A DNA stretch of 37,621 nt, from the NCBI GenBank assembly GCA_052139835.1, contig JBKQVT010000071.1, forward strand, positions 1-37,621, written 5' to 3'. Positions within the stretch are counted from its first letter, which is position 1. Every line of letters begins with the position of its first letter. Shown one piece after another: positions 7,401 to 15,366 of the stretch. The notes beneath the pieces are model-generated. The model was not told the DNA's origin. It saw nothing but the letters and a program-made list of their open reading frames with translations, and made no database searches. Made by a program: the position numbers and the translations under genes. The stretch comes from JBKQVT01 sp052139835. GTDB lineage: Bacteria > Planctomycetota > Planctomycetia > Pirellulales > Thermoguttaceae.

Positions 7401-10400
7401 CGGCAGCCACCGCGATGTTGAAAGTCCACTGCAGGTCGCCGCCGCTGAGGCTCACCGCGGTGGGCTGGAGGCTCAGCGGCCCGTCGATGTAGGTGATGAT
7501 GGCGGGCGTGCCATTGCCGTCGGTGCCGATCCACTCGTCGTTGGTGCTGACCACGCCGGTGCCGTCCGAGGTGGCAAAGACCGTGGTGGACAGGCCGGAA
7601 CCCAGGTTGGCCACGATCTCGACCGTGGTGGCAATCGTCGAGCCGGTGGAATTGGTGAAGCTGTCGATCGTGCGGGCGAAGTCCTGGCTGCCGGTGTTGG
7701 GCACGGTGACTTCGCCGGCGACGGTCAACCCGGCGGCCGTGCCGCTGCCGAGAAGCAGGCTTTGCCCGCCGTTGGCCGTGCTGTAGGTGGCCGTGGCGGG
7801 GCTGTACAGGCTGCCGCCGACATACAGCCGGCCGTAGCCGTTGAAGGCGTTGTTCTCGCCGCTGAAGCTGCCCGTGCCGCTGCTGGAGAGGAACTCGCCG
7901 GGACCGAACTGCCCCGTGGCCACGTTGAAGGTCAAGCCGTCCGGCGTGGTCAGCGGGACCGAGGCGACGGCATAAGTATTTAGCAGGACCGACACGGCAT
8001 TGGCGCCGCTGCCAGCATCCGTCACCACCACGTCGGGTTTGCCATCGCCGTTGAAGTCGCCCGTGGCCACGGCATAAGGCCCGGAGCCGGTGCTAACGGT
8101 ATTGGCCGCCGCAAAGGTGCCGTCGCCGTTGTTCAGCAGCACGCCGACGGTGCTGCTGCCATTGTTGGTCACGACCACGTCGGGATAACCGTCGCCGTTG
8201 AAGTCGGCAATCGCGACCCCCTCACACCCATTGCCGCCAGTGCTGTAAGTGCTGGTCGTGGGGAACCCGCCGCTGCCGTTGTTCAGCAGGATGCCGACGG
8301 TGCTGCCGCTGCTGCTGTAATTTCCCTCGACGATGTCGGGATAGCCGTCGCCGTTGAGATCGGCCACTGCGATGCAGGTGGGCAAGGAGATGACGCCGCT
8401 ATTGCTGTAGGTGGTGCCGGAGGAGAAGCCGGTGCCGCTGTCGCTGCCGCTGCCGTCGAGAACGACAATCTCGTTGTTCCCGTAGCTGGCCACGGCCACG
8501 TCGAGGGGCTTGCCGCTGCCGTTGAAATAGCCGACGGCCAGGGCATCGGGCTCGTTCATGCCGCTGGTGTACTGCGTCAGGGCGGTGAAGACGCCGCTGC
8601 CGTTGTTCAGGAGGATTTGGATGCCGTCATGGCTGGTGTTGTTGCCGTAATTGGCCACCACCAGGTCCTGATTGCCGTTGCCGAAATTGCCGACGGCCAG
8701 TGCGCGGGGCTCTGGGCCGCTGAGGTTCACGCTGCTGGAGGCGGTGGATGAGAAGGGGCTGGTGGTGCTGCCGTTGTTCAGGAAGATCTTGACCACGCCG
8801 TTCGAGGACTGGCTGGTGTAGCTGGTCACGGCGAGGTCGAGCTTGCCGCCGGTGTTGAAATTGCCCACCGCCACGGCGCGCGGGTGAGAAATGCCGGAAC
8901 TGAGCGTCTCGGCGAGGCTGAACCCACCCTGGCCCTTGCCCAGCAGGATCGAGACGGTGTTGCTTGCGTAATTGGCCACGGCCAGGTCGGCAATGCCGTC
9001 GCCGTTGAAGTCGCCCACCGCGACGGCGTAGGGCGTTGTTCCCACGGTGACCGGGGTCGCGCTGCCCAGTACGACAGGGCTGGCCACTACGACGAAATCC
9101 GTGACCCAATTGCTCGGCGACGTGCCGTTGCCGTCCAGCGCGACGCCGGCCGTGTTTTCGATCGTGTCCAGCACGGTCAAGCGGTAGATGTTCTGCGTCA
9201 GTGCCGAGAAGGACAACGTTGCCGTGGTGTCGCCGTCGTAGGCGACGGTCACCGGCACGCTAATGGAGTCGGAAAAGAGCCCGTCGGGCCCCACGGTCGA
9301 GAGCTGATAGTTCGCGGCGGTGCCCGCCCCGTTGGCGCCGCTGGCGGTCATGGCCTCGTTGAAGTTGACCACGAGCGAGGTCAGCCCGGCCGCGACCGTG
9401 CCGCCGGAAAGCGAGGGCGTGGTGTCGGTAATGACCGGGACGACCACCCCGACGTTGCTGGTGTCGGTGGCCGTGTCGTTGGAGGTGTTCTGCTCGCCGC
9501 CGCCGGAAACGGTGGCCGTGTTGGTCACGCTGGCCGGGCAGTTTTCCTCCACGCTGACCGTCAGCGTCAGCGGCGCATAGCTGCTGCCGGCGGCCACAAT
9601 GCTGCTGTTGGTGGCTGTCAGGCCACTGACGGTCCAGCCGCTGCCGTCGAGCGAAACGAGGGTCAGTCCCGCGGGCAAGGCATCGACCAGGCTCACCGTG
9701 CCGCTGGTCGACCCGGCGCCGGAGTTGGTCACGGTGATGGTGTACGTGTCGCCCGTGTCGCCCTGCTGGAAATTGCCGGAGTCGGCCATGCTCACCGTCA
9801 GGTCGGGCGGCGGTTCGATCGTCACCGTATCGGTGGCGGTGTCGTTGGAGGTGTTGGTCTCGCCGCCGCCGGAGACGGTGGCCGTGTTGGTGAGGCTCCC
9901 CGAGGCGTTGGAGGCCACGTCGACCGTCAGCGTCAGCGCCGAGTAGCTGCTGCCGCCGGCCAGGGCGTCGTTGCGGGTGGCCGTCAAGCCGTTAATCGTC
10001 CAGCCGCTGCCGCTCAGCGAGGTGGCCGTCAGCCCGGAGGGCAGCGTGTCGGCCAGGCTCACCATGCCGCTGGTGGCCTCCCCACCCGAGTTGCTCACGG
10101 TGATCGTGAACGTGTCGCCGACCTCGCCGGCGTGGAAAACACCGGAGCCGGAATCGGTCATGCTGACGGTCAGATCGGGCCCCGTCAGTGCGGGTACCAG
10201 CACGTTGGCAATGGGCGAGCCGATGCCGGTGGCCATGTCGTAGCCGGTTAAGGTCGGGTTGCCGTTGCTGCCGCTGGTGATGTCGTGGAAAGCGCCGTTC
10301 GAGTAGGGGTTTGTTGACGTGCTGTACAGGCCGTAGAGGGCCGTCTGGGCCGAGTAGCCGCCGCCGTTGCCGTTGTTGCTGCTGAGCAGGGAGGCCCCGT

Positions 10401-11490
10401 CCGCCGCGCGGAACTGGTCGGCAATGGCGATGATCCCCGCCCAGCACGGGCAGGCGAGACTGGTGCCGCCGTAGGTCGCCCAGCCGCTGCCGCTTAAATC
10501 ATAGGAATCGTAGATGGGCACGCCGCTGCTGGGATTGGCGTCGAAGGAGACGTCGGGGGTTTCCCGCATCGGCGGGTTGGATTCGTTCACCGCGATATTG
10601 TCTTGGTAACTCGGTTCGGCCTCCTGGGTGCTTAGGCCGCCACCGCCCCCCTCGGCGCCAGCGGTGCCGGTGCCCCAGGCAGTTTCGCTCTGCCAGGCGT
10701 TGGTGGTGATGCTGGCGGTCAGGGTGGTGCCGCCGACGGCGATGATGTTGGGCGAGTAGGCCGGATACTCGCCCGGTGCACTGCTGTCGCCCGTGGATGC
10801 CAGAAAGGTGACGTTCGCGTGACCGCTGGGCGTCGTGAAGTACGAGTCCTTTGCAGTCTCGCCGGAGAATTCACTGGTGCCCCAGCTCATCGAAACCACG
10901 GAGACGCCGGAATAGTCCGCGGCCGTGCTGACCGCCGTCAACAGGTCCGACATATTGTCGCTGTTGGCCTCGAAGAGGATGATGTTGGCCTCGGGGGCGA
11001 TGGAGTGGGCCCACTCCACGTCCAAGGATTCCTCGACCGACCAACTCTCCGGCCCCTTGGCCGCGTTCGGCGGCTCCCCGGTCCCGGTAGGGGTAGTAGT
11101 CTGGTTCGGTATCGTTTGGCCGTTCTCGTTCAGCACGGTCAGCGTCGGGCCGCCGGCGACGTTGAACTGCTGCAAGTTGATGTCGGCGTTCGAGTTAAAC
11201 GCCGCCGCGTCGCTGAGGATGTTGGGATCGTTGAAGGCGTCGATGATGGCGATCGTCTGGCCGGCGCCGGTGCCGGACACTCCGCCGACGCTGATCGAGC
11301 TGATCCCGTAGGCCCCTTGGATATTGGCCGGGGTGTAGCCGGTGCCGGACGGCGAGTTCGGGTTTGTGAACGCCGGTCCCGCGATCGGGTCGCAGGGAAT
11401 GGGATCGCAGACAGCGGTAATGCTCAACAGCGCCCGCTGTTCTAACTGCTCGACCCGTAATGCGCGGTATCGCTCCCGGTCCCTTGCCAT
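4411..11490 (-). CDS. Giant secreted sedolisin (S53) multidomain protein
   Basis: This 2359-residue protein begins with VEQLEQRALLS (residues 13-23), close to the planctomycete LEPR-XLL motif, with no separate signal peptide visible. Residues about 40-435 form a sedolisin serine-carboxyl peptidase with all key residues: E153 and D157 (EESLD), D235 (STGDSS) and S344 (GGTSLACP), plus a calcium-site-like FHDITSGSNGNP near 401. The long prodomain of typical sedolisins is absent. Then come two DUF11 repeats (about 438-665), a Big_5-like segment, about six FG-GAP/VCBS repeats (DFNGDGIAD, DLNGDGYPD), a domain of unknown type, five 110-residue PKD-like units, one autotransporter-type repeat (GGGTLTLSGSSTYTGGT) and a Thr/Ala-rich, mucin-like tail. 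It is likely an exported surface or matrix peptidase or adhesin. ATG 11490 is preceded by AAGGGTG. It is a single transcription unit. Confidence 0.88.
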   Translation of the reverse strand: MARDRERYRALRVEQLEQRALLSITAVCDPIPCDPIAGPAFTNPNSPSGTGYTPANIQGAYGISSISVGGVSGTGAGQTIAIIDAFNDPNILSDAAAFNSNADINLQQFNVAGGPTLTVLNENGQTIPNQTTTPTGTGEPPNAAKGPESWSVEESLDVEWAHSIAPEANIILFEANSDNMSDLLTAVSTAADYSGVSVVSMSWGTSEFSGETAKDSYFTTPSGHANVTFLASTGDSSAPGEYPAYSPNIIAVGGTTLTASITTNAWQSETAWGTGTAGAEGGGGGLSTQEAEPSYQDNIAVNESNPPMRETPDVSFDANPSSGVPIYDSYDLSGSGWATYGGTSLACPCWAGIIAIADQFRAADGASLLSSNNGNGGGYSAQTALYGLYSTSTNPYSNGAFHDITSGSNGNPTLTGYDMATGIGSPIANVLVPALTGPDLTVSMTDSGSGVFHAGEVGDTFTITVSNSGGEATSGMVSLADTLPSGLTATSLSGSGWTINGLTATRNDALAGGSSYSALTLTVDVASNASGSLTNTATVSGGGETNTSNDTATDTVTIEPPPDLTVSMADSGNFQQGDTGDTYTITVTNSGAGSTSGTVSLVDALPAGLTLVSLDGSGWTVSGLTATNSSIVAAGSSYAPLTLTVSVEENCPASVTNTATVSGGGEQNTSNDTATDTSNVGVVVPVITDTTPSLSGGTVAAGLTSLVVNFNEAMTASGANGAGTAANYQLSTVGPDGLFSDSISVPVTVAYDGDTTATLSFSALTQNIYRLTVLDTIENTAGVALDGNGTSPSNWVTDFVVVASPVVLGSATPVTVGTTPYAVAVGDFNGDGIADLAVANYASNTVSILLGKGQGGFSLAETLSSGISHPRAVAVGNFNTGGKLDLAVTSYTSQSSNGVVKIFLNNGSTTSPFSSTASSSVNLSGPEPRALAVGNFGNGNQDLVVANYGNNTSHDGIQILLNNGSGVFTALTQYTSGMNEPDALAVGYFNGSGKPLDVAVASYGNNEIVVLDGSGSDSGTGFSSGTTYSNSGVISLPTCIAVADLNGDGYPDIVEGNYSSSGSTVGILLNNGSGGFPTTSTYSTGGNGCEGVAIADFNGDGYPDVVVTNNGSSTVGVLLNNGDGTFAAANTVSTGSGPYAVATGDFNGDGKPDVVVTDAGSGANAVSVLLNTYAVASVPLTTPDGLTFNVATGQFGPGEFLSSSGTGSFSGENNAFNGYGRLYVGGSLYSPATATYSTANGGQSLLLGSGTAAGLTVAGEVTVPNTGSQDFARTIDSFTNSTGSTIATTVEIVANLGSGLSTTVFATSDGTGVVSTNDEWIGTDGNGTPAIITYIDGPLSLQPTAVSLSGGDLQWTFNIAVAAGQTVNLAYFTIVAPTTTAAEAAANVLVGSGGFGGQAGTFLSTTELQSLANFANPSPALTPPAAPTAGVALSSVNLFHFYDTSAGGIASDTATIIWGDGTFSTVTSTLHAGCQIVVDPNGGFDVMGSHVYMAAILSPVTLSVVVSDGVGTIGASDANFTVADAALSAGALTPPAASQDVAFSNVTVFHFTDANSYMPVGDFSAVITWGDGNTSTVTSTAGAYGQIVADAGGFDVRGSYLYTQQLSGVTFSVQVSDNDGSSTGASQGNFSVADAPLTAGALTPPAASQFVAFSNVLLFHFTDADPNATAAEYTAVITWGDGNTSTVTSTANAYGQIVADAGGFDVRGSYLYTQQLTGVTFSVQVTDSGGATTSASDTSFSVADAPLTAGALTPPAASQDVAFSDVLLFHFTDADPNATAGQYTAVITWGDGNTSTVTGTAGAYGQIVADAGGFDVLGSYLYTQQLSGATFSVQVTDQGGATTGASDTSFSVAAPPLTAGALAPPAAIAGIGFSDALLFQFSDANSADRAANFSAVITWGDGNTSTVTSTAGAYGQIVADAGGFDVLGSYLYTQQLSGATFSVQVTEQDGASTGASQGNFSVGNTVTSTVATSSLALANDASIIIAAGGSLTVTDAATLSSGATVVVEDGGTLVVSALSLGSGTGGVTFDGGALQASGDLTTAVPISIGAGGATIDTNGFNVTLSGDLSGDSGSGVLTETGGGTLTLSGSSTYTGGTVVSSGTLVVSSPSALSSSGQLNVGRSGVVSLLGLLTIPSGGDAAPATTTAATSSTTSAATSVTTSDTTTAPTTAATPPATSPATTSTAGAATTTTTTAPTTSATTAATTTTTTAPTTSATTATTAVVPTVATSVSGSAGRAPTAKVATPTVVKAVTVVVVPRPVSGKGVSLPQPVVVASRSAVGASGASTTAGAKTGGSTASVTAGQTNAHSAVSQPSQVATAAAKATSPSAAASSGVTQRTAQTAVTAAGLIDRALVALLG
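4826..4960. repeat. Short tandem coding repeats in the Thr-rich tail
   Basis: Within the giant gene, units encoding TTTTTTAPTTSATT occur twice in close succession with near-identical DNA, flanked by shorter Thr/Ala/Val variants. This is a low-complexity region likely to vary in length between strains. Confidence 0.6.
5580..7225 (-). repeat. Five 330-bp tandem coding repeats (PKD-like units)
   Basis: Five units of about 330 bp (110 residues) lie head to tail in the giant gene. Each has F(H/Q)F-D, ITWGDGNTSTVTST, AYGQIVADAGGFDV-GSYLYTQQL and FSVQV blocks; unit 1, nearest the N-terminus, is diverged (IIWGDGTFSTVTST, GFDVMGSHVY). Units 2-5 are almost identical at DNA level over their cores, which points to recent duplication or gene conversion. 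Confidence 0.9.
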
Positions 11491-11530
11491 GCAGTGACAC
11501 CCTTAGATGCTTGCCCTCTTTGGCACACCC

Positions 11531-11536
11531 ATTATA
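11531..11536 (-). promoter_or_regulatory. Putative -10 box of the giant sedolisin gene
   Basis: TATAAT on the minus strand, preceded by GTG, would start transcription about 35 bases before the ATG at 11490. No good -35 is visible. The same GTGTATAAT context precedes the Uma2 gene. Confidence 0.4.
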
Positions 11537-11588
11537 CACGATTTCCCCAGTTCCTTCGAGGGAATTACCCGGCCCTGAGCCCGGCCAT

Positions 11589-11609
11589 CCGGGGGGATGA
11601 ACCCCCCGG
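11589..11609 (-). terminator. Perfect hairpin after the oxidoreductase gene
   Basis: Arms CCGGGGGG and CCCCCCGG around a 5-base loop, followed on the plus strand by CTCGC and two further imperfect copies of a CGC-GGCGCGCTATGACC motif (to about 11650). It lies 40 bases past the oxidoreductase stop. There is no T tract, so it is either a weak terminator or a half copy of the GCGAGCC/GGCTCGC repeat family. Confidence 0.45.
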
Positions 11610-11647
11610 CTCGCTATGACCGCCGGCGCGCTATGACCCCCGGCGCG

Positions 11648-12232
11648 CTACGTCGCGGGCGGGAAGCGTCGCTGGGTCGCCTGGCGGACCTCGGCGAGCC
11701 ACTCCCGGCGTTGCTCGGGGGTGCTGAGAATGATCGACTCGAAGTTGCGGCGCTCGACGTCCTCCACGCCGCAGAAATTGAAGACGCAGGCCCGCCAGAG
11801 GTTCTCCAGGGGGTCGCCGAAGAGCCGCAACTCGTCCTCGCGGGGCGTGTTGGAGGTCGTCAGCACCAGGGCCGACTTCCCCTTCAGAAGGCCGACGACG
11901 CCCGCGGCGGCAAACTCGTAGGCCACGCCCTGGCGCAACACGCGGTCGAGCCAGCCTTTGAGGATCGCCGGCGGCATCGCCCACCAATTGGGATGCACGA
12001 TCAGGTAGCCGTCGGCTTGGCTGACGTCGCGGCAATGCCGCTGGACGACGGGGTCCAGCGTCGCGCCCTTGGGGATCTCGGCGTCCGGGAGGATGGCGTC
12101 GAAGCCCTCCTGGTAGAGGTCGTGGAAGACGACCTCGTGACCGGCGGCGCGGAGTTGCTCCACCGCCGTGGCGGCGATGGCATGGCAGAAGCTCCCCTGC
12201 CGCTGGTGTGCGAGAATGACGAGAATGTTCAT
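11648..12232 (-). CDS. Flavodoxin-fold NAD(P)H-dependent oxidoreductase
   Basis: The 194-residue protein fits the flavodoxin-2 family (NQO1, KefF, MdaB and relatives), FMN/FAD enzymes that reduce quinones or other acceptors with NAD(P)H. It opens MNILVILAHQRQGSFCHAIA, the phosphate-binding loop after strand 1, followed by HDLYQEGFDAILP, then ADGYLIVHPNWWAMPPAILKGW and DRVLRQGVAYEF, which are family hallmarks. The GKSALVLTTSNTPREDE stretch is the third flavin-contacting strand and loop. The ATG at 12232 is chosen because the fold begins at once; an upstream ATG at 12241 adds only three residues. The gene lies downstream of glgP on the same strand, but a repeat-filled spacer of 140 bases with inverted tracts separates them, so co-transcription is uncertain. 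Confidence 0.9.
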   Translation of the reverse strand: MNILVILAHQRQGSFCHAIAATAVEQLRAAGHEVVFHDLYQEGFDAILPDAEIPKGATLDPVVQRHCRDVSQADGYLIVHPNWWAMPPAILKGWLDRVLRQGVAYEFAAAGVVGLLKGKSALVLTTSNTPREDELRLFGDPLENLWRACVFNFCGVEDVERRNFESIILSTPEQRREWLAEVRQATQRRFPPAT

Positions 12233-12240
12233 AATACACA

Positions 12241-12367
12241 AGGGATTAGGGATTGGGGATTAGGGATTAGGGAAAAGGATGAAGGATCAAGGATGAAGGA
12301 TCAAGAGACCCGGGGCACCCTTGCGGTTCCCTCCTCCCTAATCCCTGGCCCCTGGTCCCTGGCCCCT
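12241..12367. repeat. Heptamer repeat tracts with an inverted counterpart
   Basis: GGGATTA-type units run 12241-12273, GGATGAA/GGATCAA units 12277-12305, and a reverse-complement tract of GGGATTA, GGGGCCA and GGGACCA units lies at about 12334-12367. The spacer between glgP and the oxidoreductase gene is therefore almost wholly repeat. The GGG-spaced tract could form a G-quadruplex on the plus strand. Confidence 0.85.
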
Positions 12368-12372
12368 CTTCC

Positions 12373-14562
12373 TCACATCGAACAGCTTAGGCCGCCGGAG
12401 GCCGGCAGATAGGTCATGCGGACGTAGTCGGCCACCATGCGGTCGGCGCTGAACCGCCACCCCAGCGAGCTGATGGAATTCATCATGCGGCGGATCCAAT
12501 GCCGCGGCAGGCCGTCGATGTCGCGGTCGTAGTAGAGGGGGATCACCTCCTCGCTCAGCACGCGAAACAGGTCGGCGGCGTCGCGGGCATCGGTGATGCG
12601 GTCGTCGGCGTGCTGGGTGCCGCGGCCGATGGCAAAGCCGTTGCTGCCGTCGTAGGCCTCGGCCCACCAGCCATCGAGGATCGAGAGGTTCAGGGCGCCG
12701 TTGAGCACGGCCTTTTGGCCGCTGGTGCCCGAGGCCTCCAGGGGGCGGCGGGGGTTGTTCAGCCAGACGTCCACGCCCTGGATGAGGTGGCGGCAGACGT
12801 TGATGTCGTAATCTTCGATGAACACTATGCGGCCGGCGAAGCGGGGATCGTGCCGCAAGTTGGCGATCCGCTTGATCAACTGCTTGCCGGGCTCGTCGGC
12901 GGGATGGGCCTTGCCGGCATAGATGATCTGCAAGGGCCGCTCCCGGTCGTTGATCATGGCGGCGATGCGGTCGATATCGGAAAGGATCAGGTCGGCGCGC
13001 TTGTAGGTGGCGAAGCGGCGGGCGAACCCGATGGTGAGGATGTTGGGGTCGAGGATGTTGCGGGCGGCCTCCACGGCGTCGTCGCTCTCGCCGCGGCGGC
13101 GGCATTGCCGGCTGACGCGGCGGCGGACGAAGGCCAGCAGCAGGTTCTTCAAGGCGTAATGCGTCTCCCACAACTCGCCGGGATCGACCTCGTAGATCCC
13201 CTGCCAGATCTCCGGCTCGCTGAGGCGCTCGAGCCAGCCGGGGGCGAAGTTGCGGTCGTAGAGCTGCATCATCTGGTAGGCGAGCCAACTGGGAATGTGC
13301 ACGCCGTTGGTGATGTGCCCGATGGGGATCTCCTCCTCCGCCCGCCAGGGCCAGAGGTGGGCCCACATGCGGCGCGTGACGTGGCCGTGGAGGTTGCTCA
13401 CGGCGTTGGCCCGCCGCGAGAGCTTCAACCCCAAGACGGTCATGCAGAAGGGCTCGTGCTCGTTTTGCGGCTCGACCCGCCCCAGGCCCATCAGTTGCTC
13501 GAAGGAGATCCCCAACTCGTCGCGCAAGGGCCCGAGGTGTTCCTCGATCAAGGCGCGGTCGAAGCGGTCGTGGCCGGCGGGCACGGGGGTGTGGGTGGTG
13601 AAGACGGTGCGGTGGGCCACCTCGCGCAAGGCCGCCTCGAAGCTCATGCCGTCGTCCTTCATGCGCACCCGGATGGCCTCCAAGGTGGCAAAGCCGCTGT
13701 GCCCCTCGTTGAGGTGAAACACCCCCGGCGTAATCCCCAGCGCCGTCAACGCCCGCACCCCCCCGATCCCCGCCACCAACTCCTGGCGGATGCGGGTGCG
13801 GTTGTCGCCGCCGTAGAGCCGGGCGGTCAATTCCCGGTCTTCCGGGCTGTTGGTCGGCACGTCGCAGTCCAACAGGTACAACTTCACCCGCCCCACCCGC
13901 ATCAGCCACACCTTGGCCAGCAACTTGCCCGTGCGGGTCTCGATCTGCACCGTGATCGGCTTGCCGTCGTGATCGCGGGCCGGCTCCATGGGCAAGTTCT
14001 CCACCTTGGTGTCGAGATACTCCTCCTGCTGGTAGCCGTTGATGTCCAGGTGCTGCTTGAAATAGCCCTGGTCGTAAAACAGGCCGATGGCCACCAGCGG
14101 CACCCCCAAGGCGCTGGCGCTCTTGATGTGGTCGCCCGAGAGGACCCCCAAACCGCCCGAATAGACGGGCACCGACTCGTGGACGCCGAACTCCAGCGAA
14201 AAATAGGCGACCGGCCGGGAACCCAACACCCCGGTGTGCGTGCGGCCCCAGGCCGGCGTCTCCGCCATGTACTCTTTCAAACGGCGATACGCCTGGTTCA
14301 CCCGGCTGAACAGCACCAACTCGGATGCCCGCATCTCCAACCGCTCGGGGGTGAATTCCGACAGCAGGGCGATCGGATTGTGGTCCAGTTGACGCCAGCG
14401 GATGGGGTCGAGGTCCCGAAAGAGGTTAATCACCTCGGGGTTCCAACTCCACCACAGATTCCTGGCCAGGGCCACGCACTTCTCATACAGCGTCTCCGCT
14501 GTAAGTCCATACGAGGCTATAGGTTCGTTCACAACGTCCGGAACCGCTTCCATTTGGCTCAT
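12373..14562 (-). CDS. glgP: Glycogen/alpha-glucan phosphorylase (GT35)
   Basis: The 729-residue enzyme belongs to the alpha-glucan phosphorylase group that releases glucose-1-phosphate from glycogen or maltodextrin using phosphate and pyridoxal phosphate. Visible hallmarks are ARNLWWSWNPE near the N-terminus, PVAYFSLEFGVHESVPVYSGGLGVLSGD, HLNEGHSGFATLE, TTHTPVPAGHDRF, HITNGVHIPSW, IGFARRFATYKRADL, and EASGTSGQKAVLNG, in which K617 is the expected PLP-binding lysine. NLSILDGWWAEA follows as usual. The length is somewhat short of the 800-850 residues of E. coli-type enzymes but within range for this shorter branch. The ATG at 14562 has a -10 box TATAAT about 70 bases upstream. The gene is divergent from the Uma2 gene and probably serves cytoplasmic storage-polysaccharide breakdown. 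Confidence 0.95.
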   Translation of the reverse strand: MSQMEAVPDVVNEPIASYGLTAETLYEKCVALARNLWWSWNPEVINLFRDLDPIRWRQLDHNPIALLSEFTPERLEMRASELVLFSRVNQAYRRLKEYMAETPAWGRTHTGVLGSRPVAYFSLEFGVHESVPVYSGGLGVLSGDHIKSASALGVPLVAIGLFYDQGYFKQHLDINGYQQEEYLDTKVENLPMEPARDHDGKPITVQIETRTGKLLAKVWLMRVGRVKLYLLDCDVPTNSPEDRELTARLYGGDNRTRIRQELVAGIGGVRALTALGITPGVFHLNEGHSGFATLEAIRVRMKDDGMSFEAALREVAHRTVFTTHTPVPAGHDRFDRALIEEHLGPLRDELGISFEQLMGLGRVEPQNEHEPFCMTVLGLKLSRRANAVSNLHGHVTRRMWAHLWPWRAEEEIPIGHITNGVHIPSWLAYQMMQLYDRNFAPGWLERLSEPEIWQGIYEVDPGELWETHYALKNLLLAFVRRRVSRQCRRRGESDDAVEAARNILDPNILTIGFARRFATYKRADLILSDIDRIAAMINDRERPLQIIYAGKAHPADEPGKQLIKRIANLRHDPRFAGRIVFIEDYDINVCRHLIQGVDVWLNNPRRPLEASGTSGQKAVLNGALNLSILDGWWAEAYDGSNGFAIGRGTQHADDRITDARDAADLFRVLSEEVIPLYYDRDIDGLPRHWIRRMMNSISSLGWRFSADRMVADYVRMTYLPASGGLSCSM

Positions 14563-14628
14563 ACCTGTCTGCCGCTCCCTCGGGAGGATAGGTCCGCGGT
14601 GGGGCCGTATCCAAAAAAGAAACAGTTA

Positions 14629-14634
14629 ATTATA
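14629..14634 (-). promoter_or_regulatory. Putative -10 box of glgP
   Basis: TATAAT on the minus strand, about 67 bases before the glgP ATG, in the shared spacer with the divergent Uma2 gene. The -35 is unclear. Confidence 0.4.
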
Positions 14635-14726
14635 CAGCACGCTAGGCACACAAGCGACAGGGGGGCGCCCTCGGCGCCGCCGCAGCCTATCGCCGGGCGC
14701 CGATGGTGACGCCGGCGGAAGATGTG

Positions 14727-14732
14727 TATAAT
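14727..14732 (+). promoter_or_regulatory. Putative -10 box of the Uma2 gene
   Basis: TATAAT in the context GTGTATAAT, 28 bases before ATG 14760. Transcription from here starts past the in-frame ATG at 14703, which supports the shorter protein. Confidence 0.4.
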
Positions 14733-14759
14733 ATACCGCTAACGCCGAGGCGCGAAACT

Positions 14760-15317
14760 ATGACGTCTACCACGCGTGTCACCGCCGATCAACTCCTCCA
14801 CATGCCCAGGGACGGCTACCACCATTACGAACTCGTCGCCGGAGAACTCCGAATTATGACGCCCGCAGGCTGGAGGCACGGTGACGTGGCAGGTTGGCTG
14901 CATGGTTTGCTGGCCGCCCATATCAAGTCCCGCGGACTAGGCAAGGTTTTCGCGGCGGAGACGGGATTCCTGCTGGCCCGCGACCCCGATACCGTGCGGG
15001 CGCCGGACGTGGCCTTTCTCGCCAACGAGCACATTCCAGCCACCCTGCCCGCGGAAACCTTCTGGCCGGGGGCCCCGGATCTTGCCGTGGAGGTGGTCTC
15101 TTTCGACGATTCGGCCCGCGAGGTGGACGAGAAGGCCCGGGGATGGCTGGCCGCCGGGTCGCGGATGGTCTGGGTCGTCAACCCGAAATCGCGGACCGTT
15201 GACGTCTATCGCCCGGCCGCCGACGTGGAGACCTTGACGGAAGGCGATTCCCTCAGCGGCGGCGACGTGCTCGCCGGTTTCATCTGCCCGGTTGCCGAGA
15301 TCTTCCCAAACCGGTAA
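14760..15317 (+). CDS. Uma2-family (DUF820) PD-(D/E)XK nuclease-fold protein
   Basis: The 185-residue protein is a clear Uma2/DUF820 member: the opening TADQLLHMPRDGYHHYELVAGEL, the HGDVAGWLHGLLAAHI helix, VRAPDVAFL, PDLAVEVVSFDDSAREVDEKARGW and VWVVNPKSRTVDVY follow the family pattern. The Asp of APDVAF and the Glu of AVEVVS match the nuclease-fold acidic residues, with Lys 25-30 residues on in DEKARGWL. Uma2 proteins are abundant in cyanobacteria and planctomycetes, but their cellular role is not settled. The start at 14760 is set by homology and the -10 box. An SD site is not obvious. The next gene, cysC, follows after 49 bases with its own AGGAG site and could be co-transcribed. Confidence 0.88.
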   Translation: MTSTTRVTADQLLHMPRDGYHHYELVAGELRIMTPAGWRHGDVAGWLHGLLAAHIKSRGLGKVFAAETGFLLARDPDTVRAPDVAFLANEHIPATLPAETFWPGAPDLAVEVVSFDDSAREVDEKARGWLAAGSRMVWVVNPKSRTVDVYRPAADVETLTEGDSLSGGDVLAGFICPVAEIFPNR

Positions 15318-15366
15318 GCTGGGGACTGTCCCCTTTGCCCACCTTCCCACCAGGAGTTTTTCACCT

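Noticed and set aside
4060..7983. 1307-codon open frame on the plus strand, antisense to the giant sedolisin gene
   Set aside because: It is Arg/Gly/Ala/His-rich with internal repeats that mirror the PKD-like units on the other strand. Long antisense frames are expected in GC-rich genes; the minus-strand frame has clear domains.
12499..14709. 736-codon open frame on the plus strand opposite glgP
   Set aside because: The minus strand encodes a complete glycogen phosphorylase; the plus-strand translation is His/Val/Gln-rich and has no recognisable domain.
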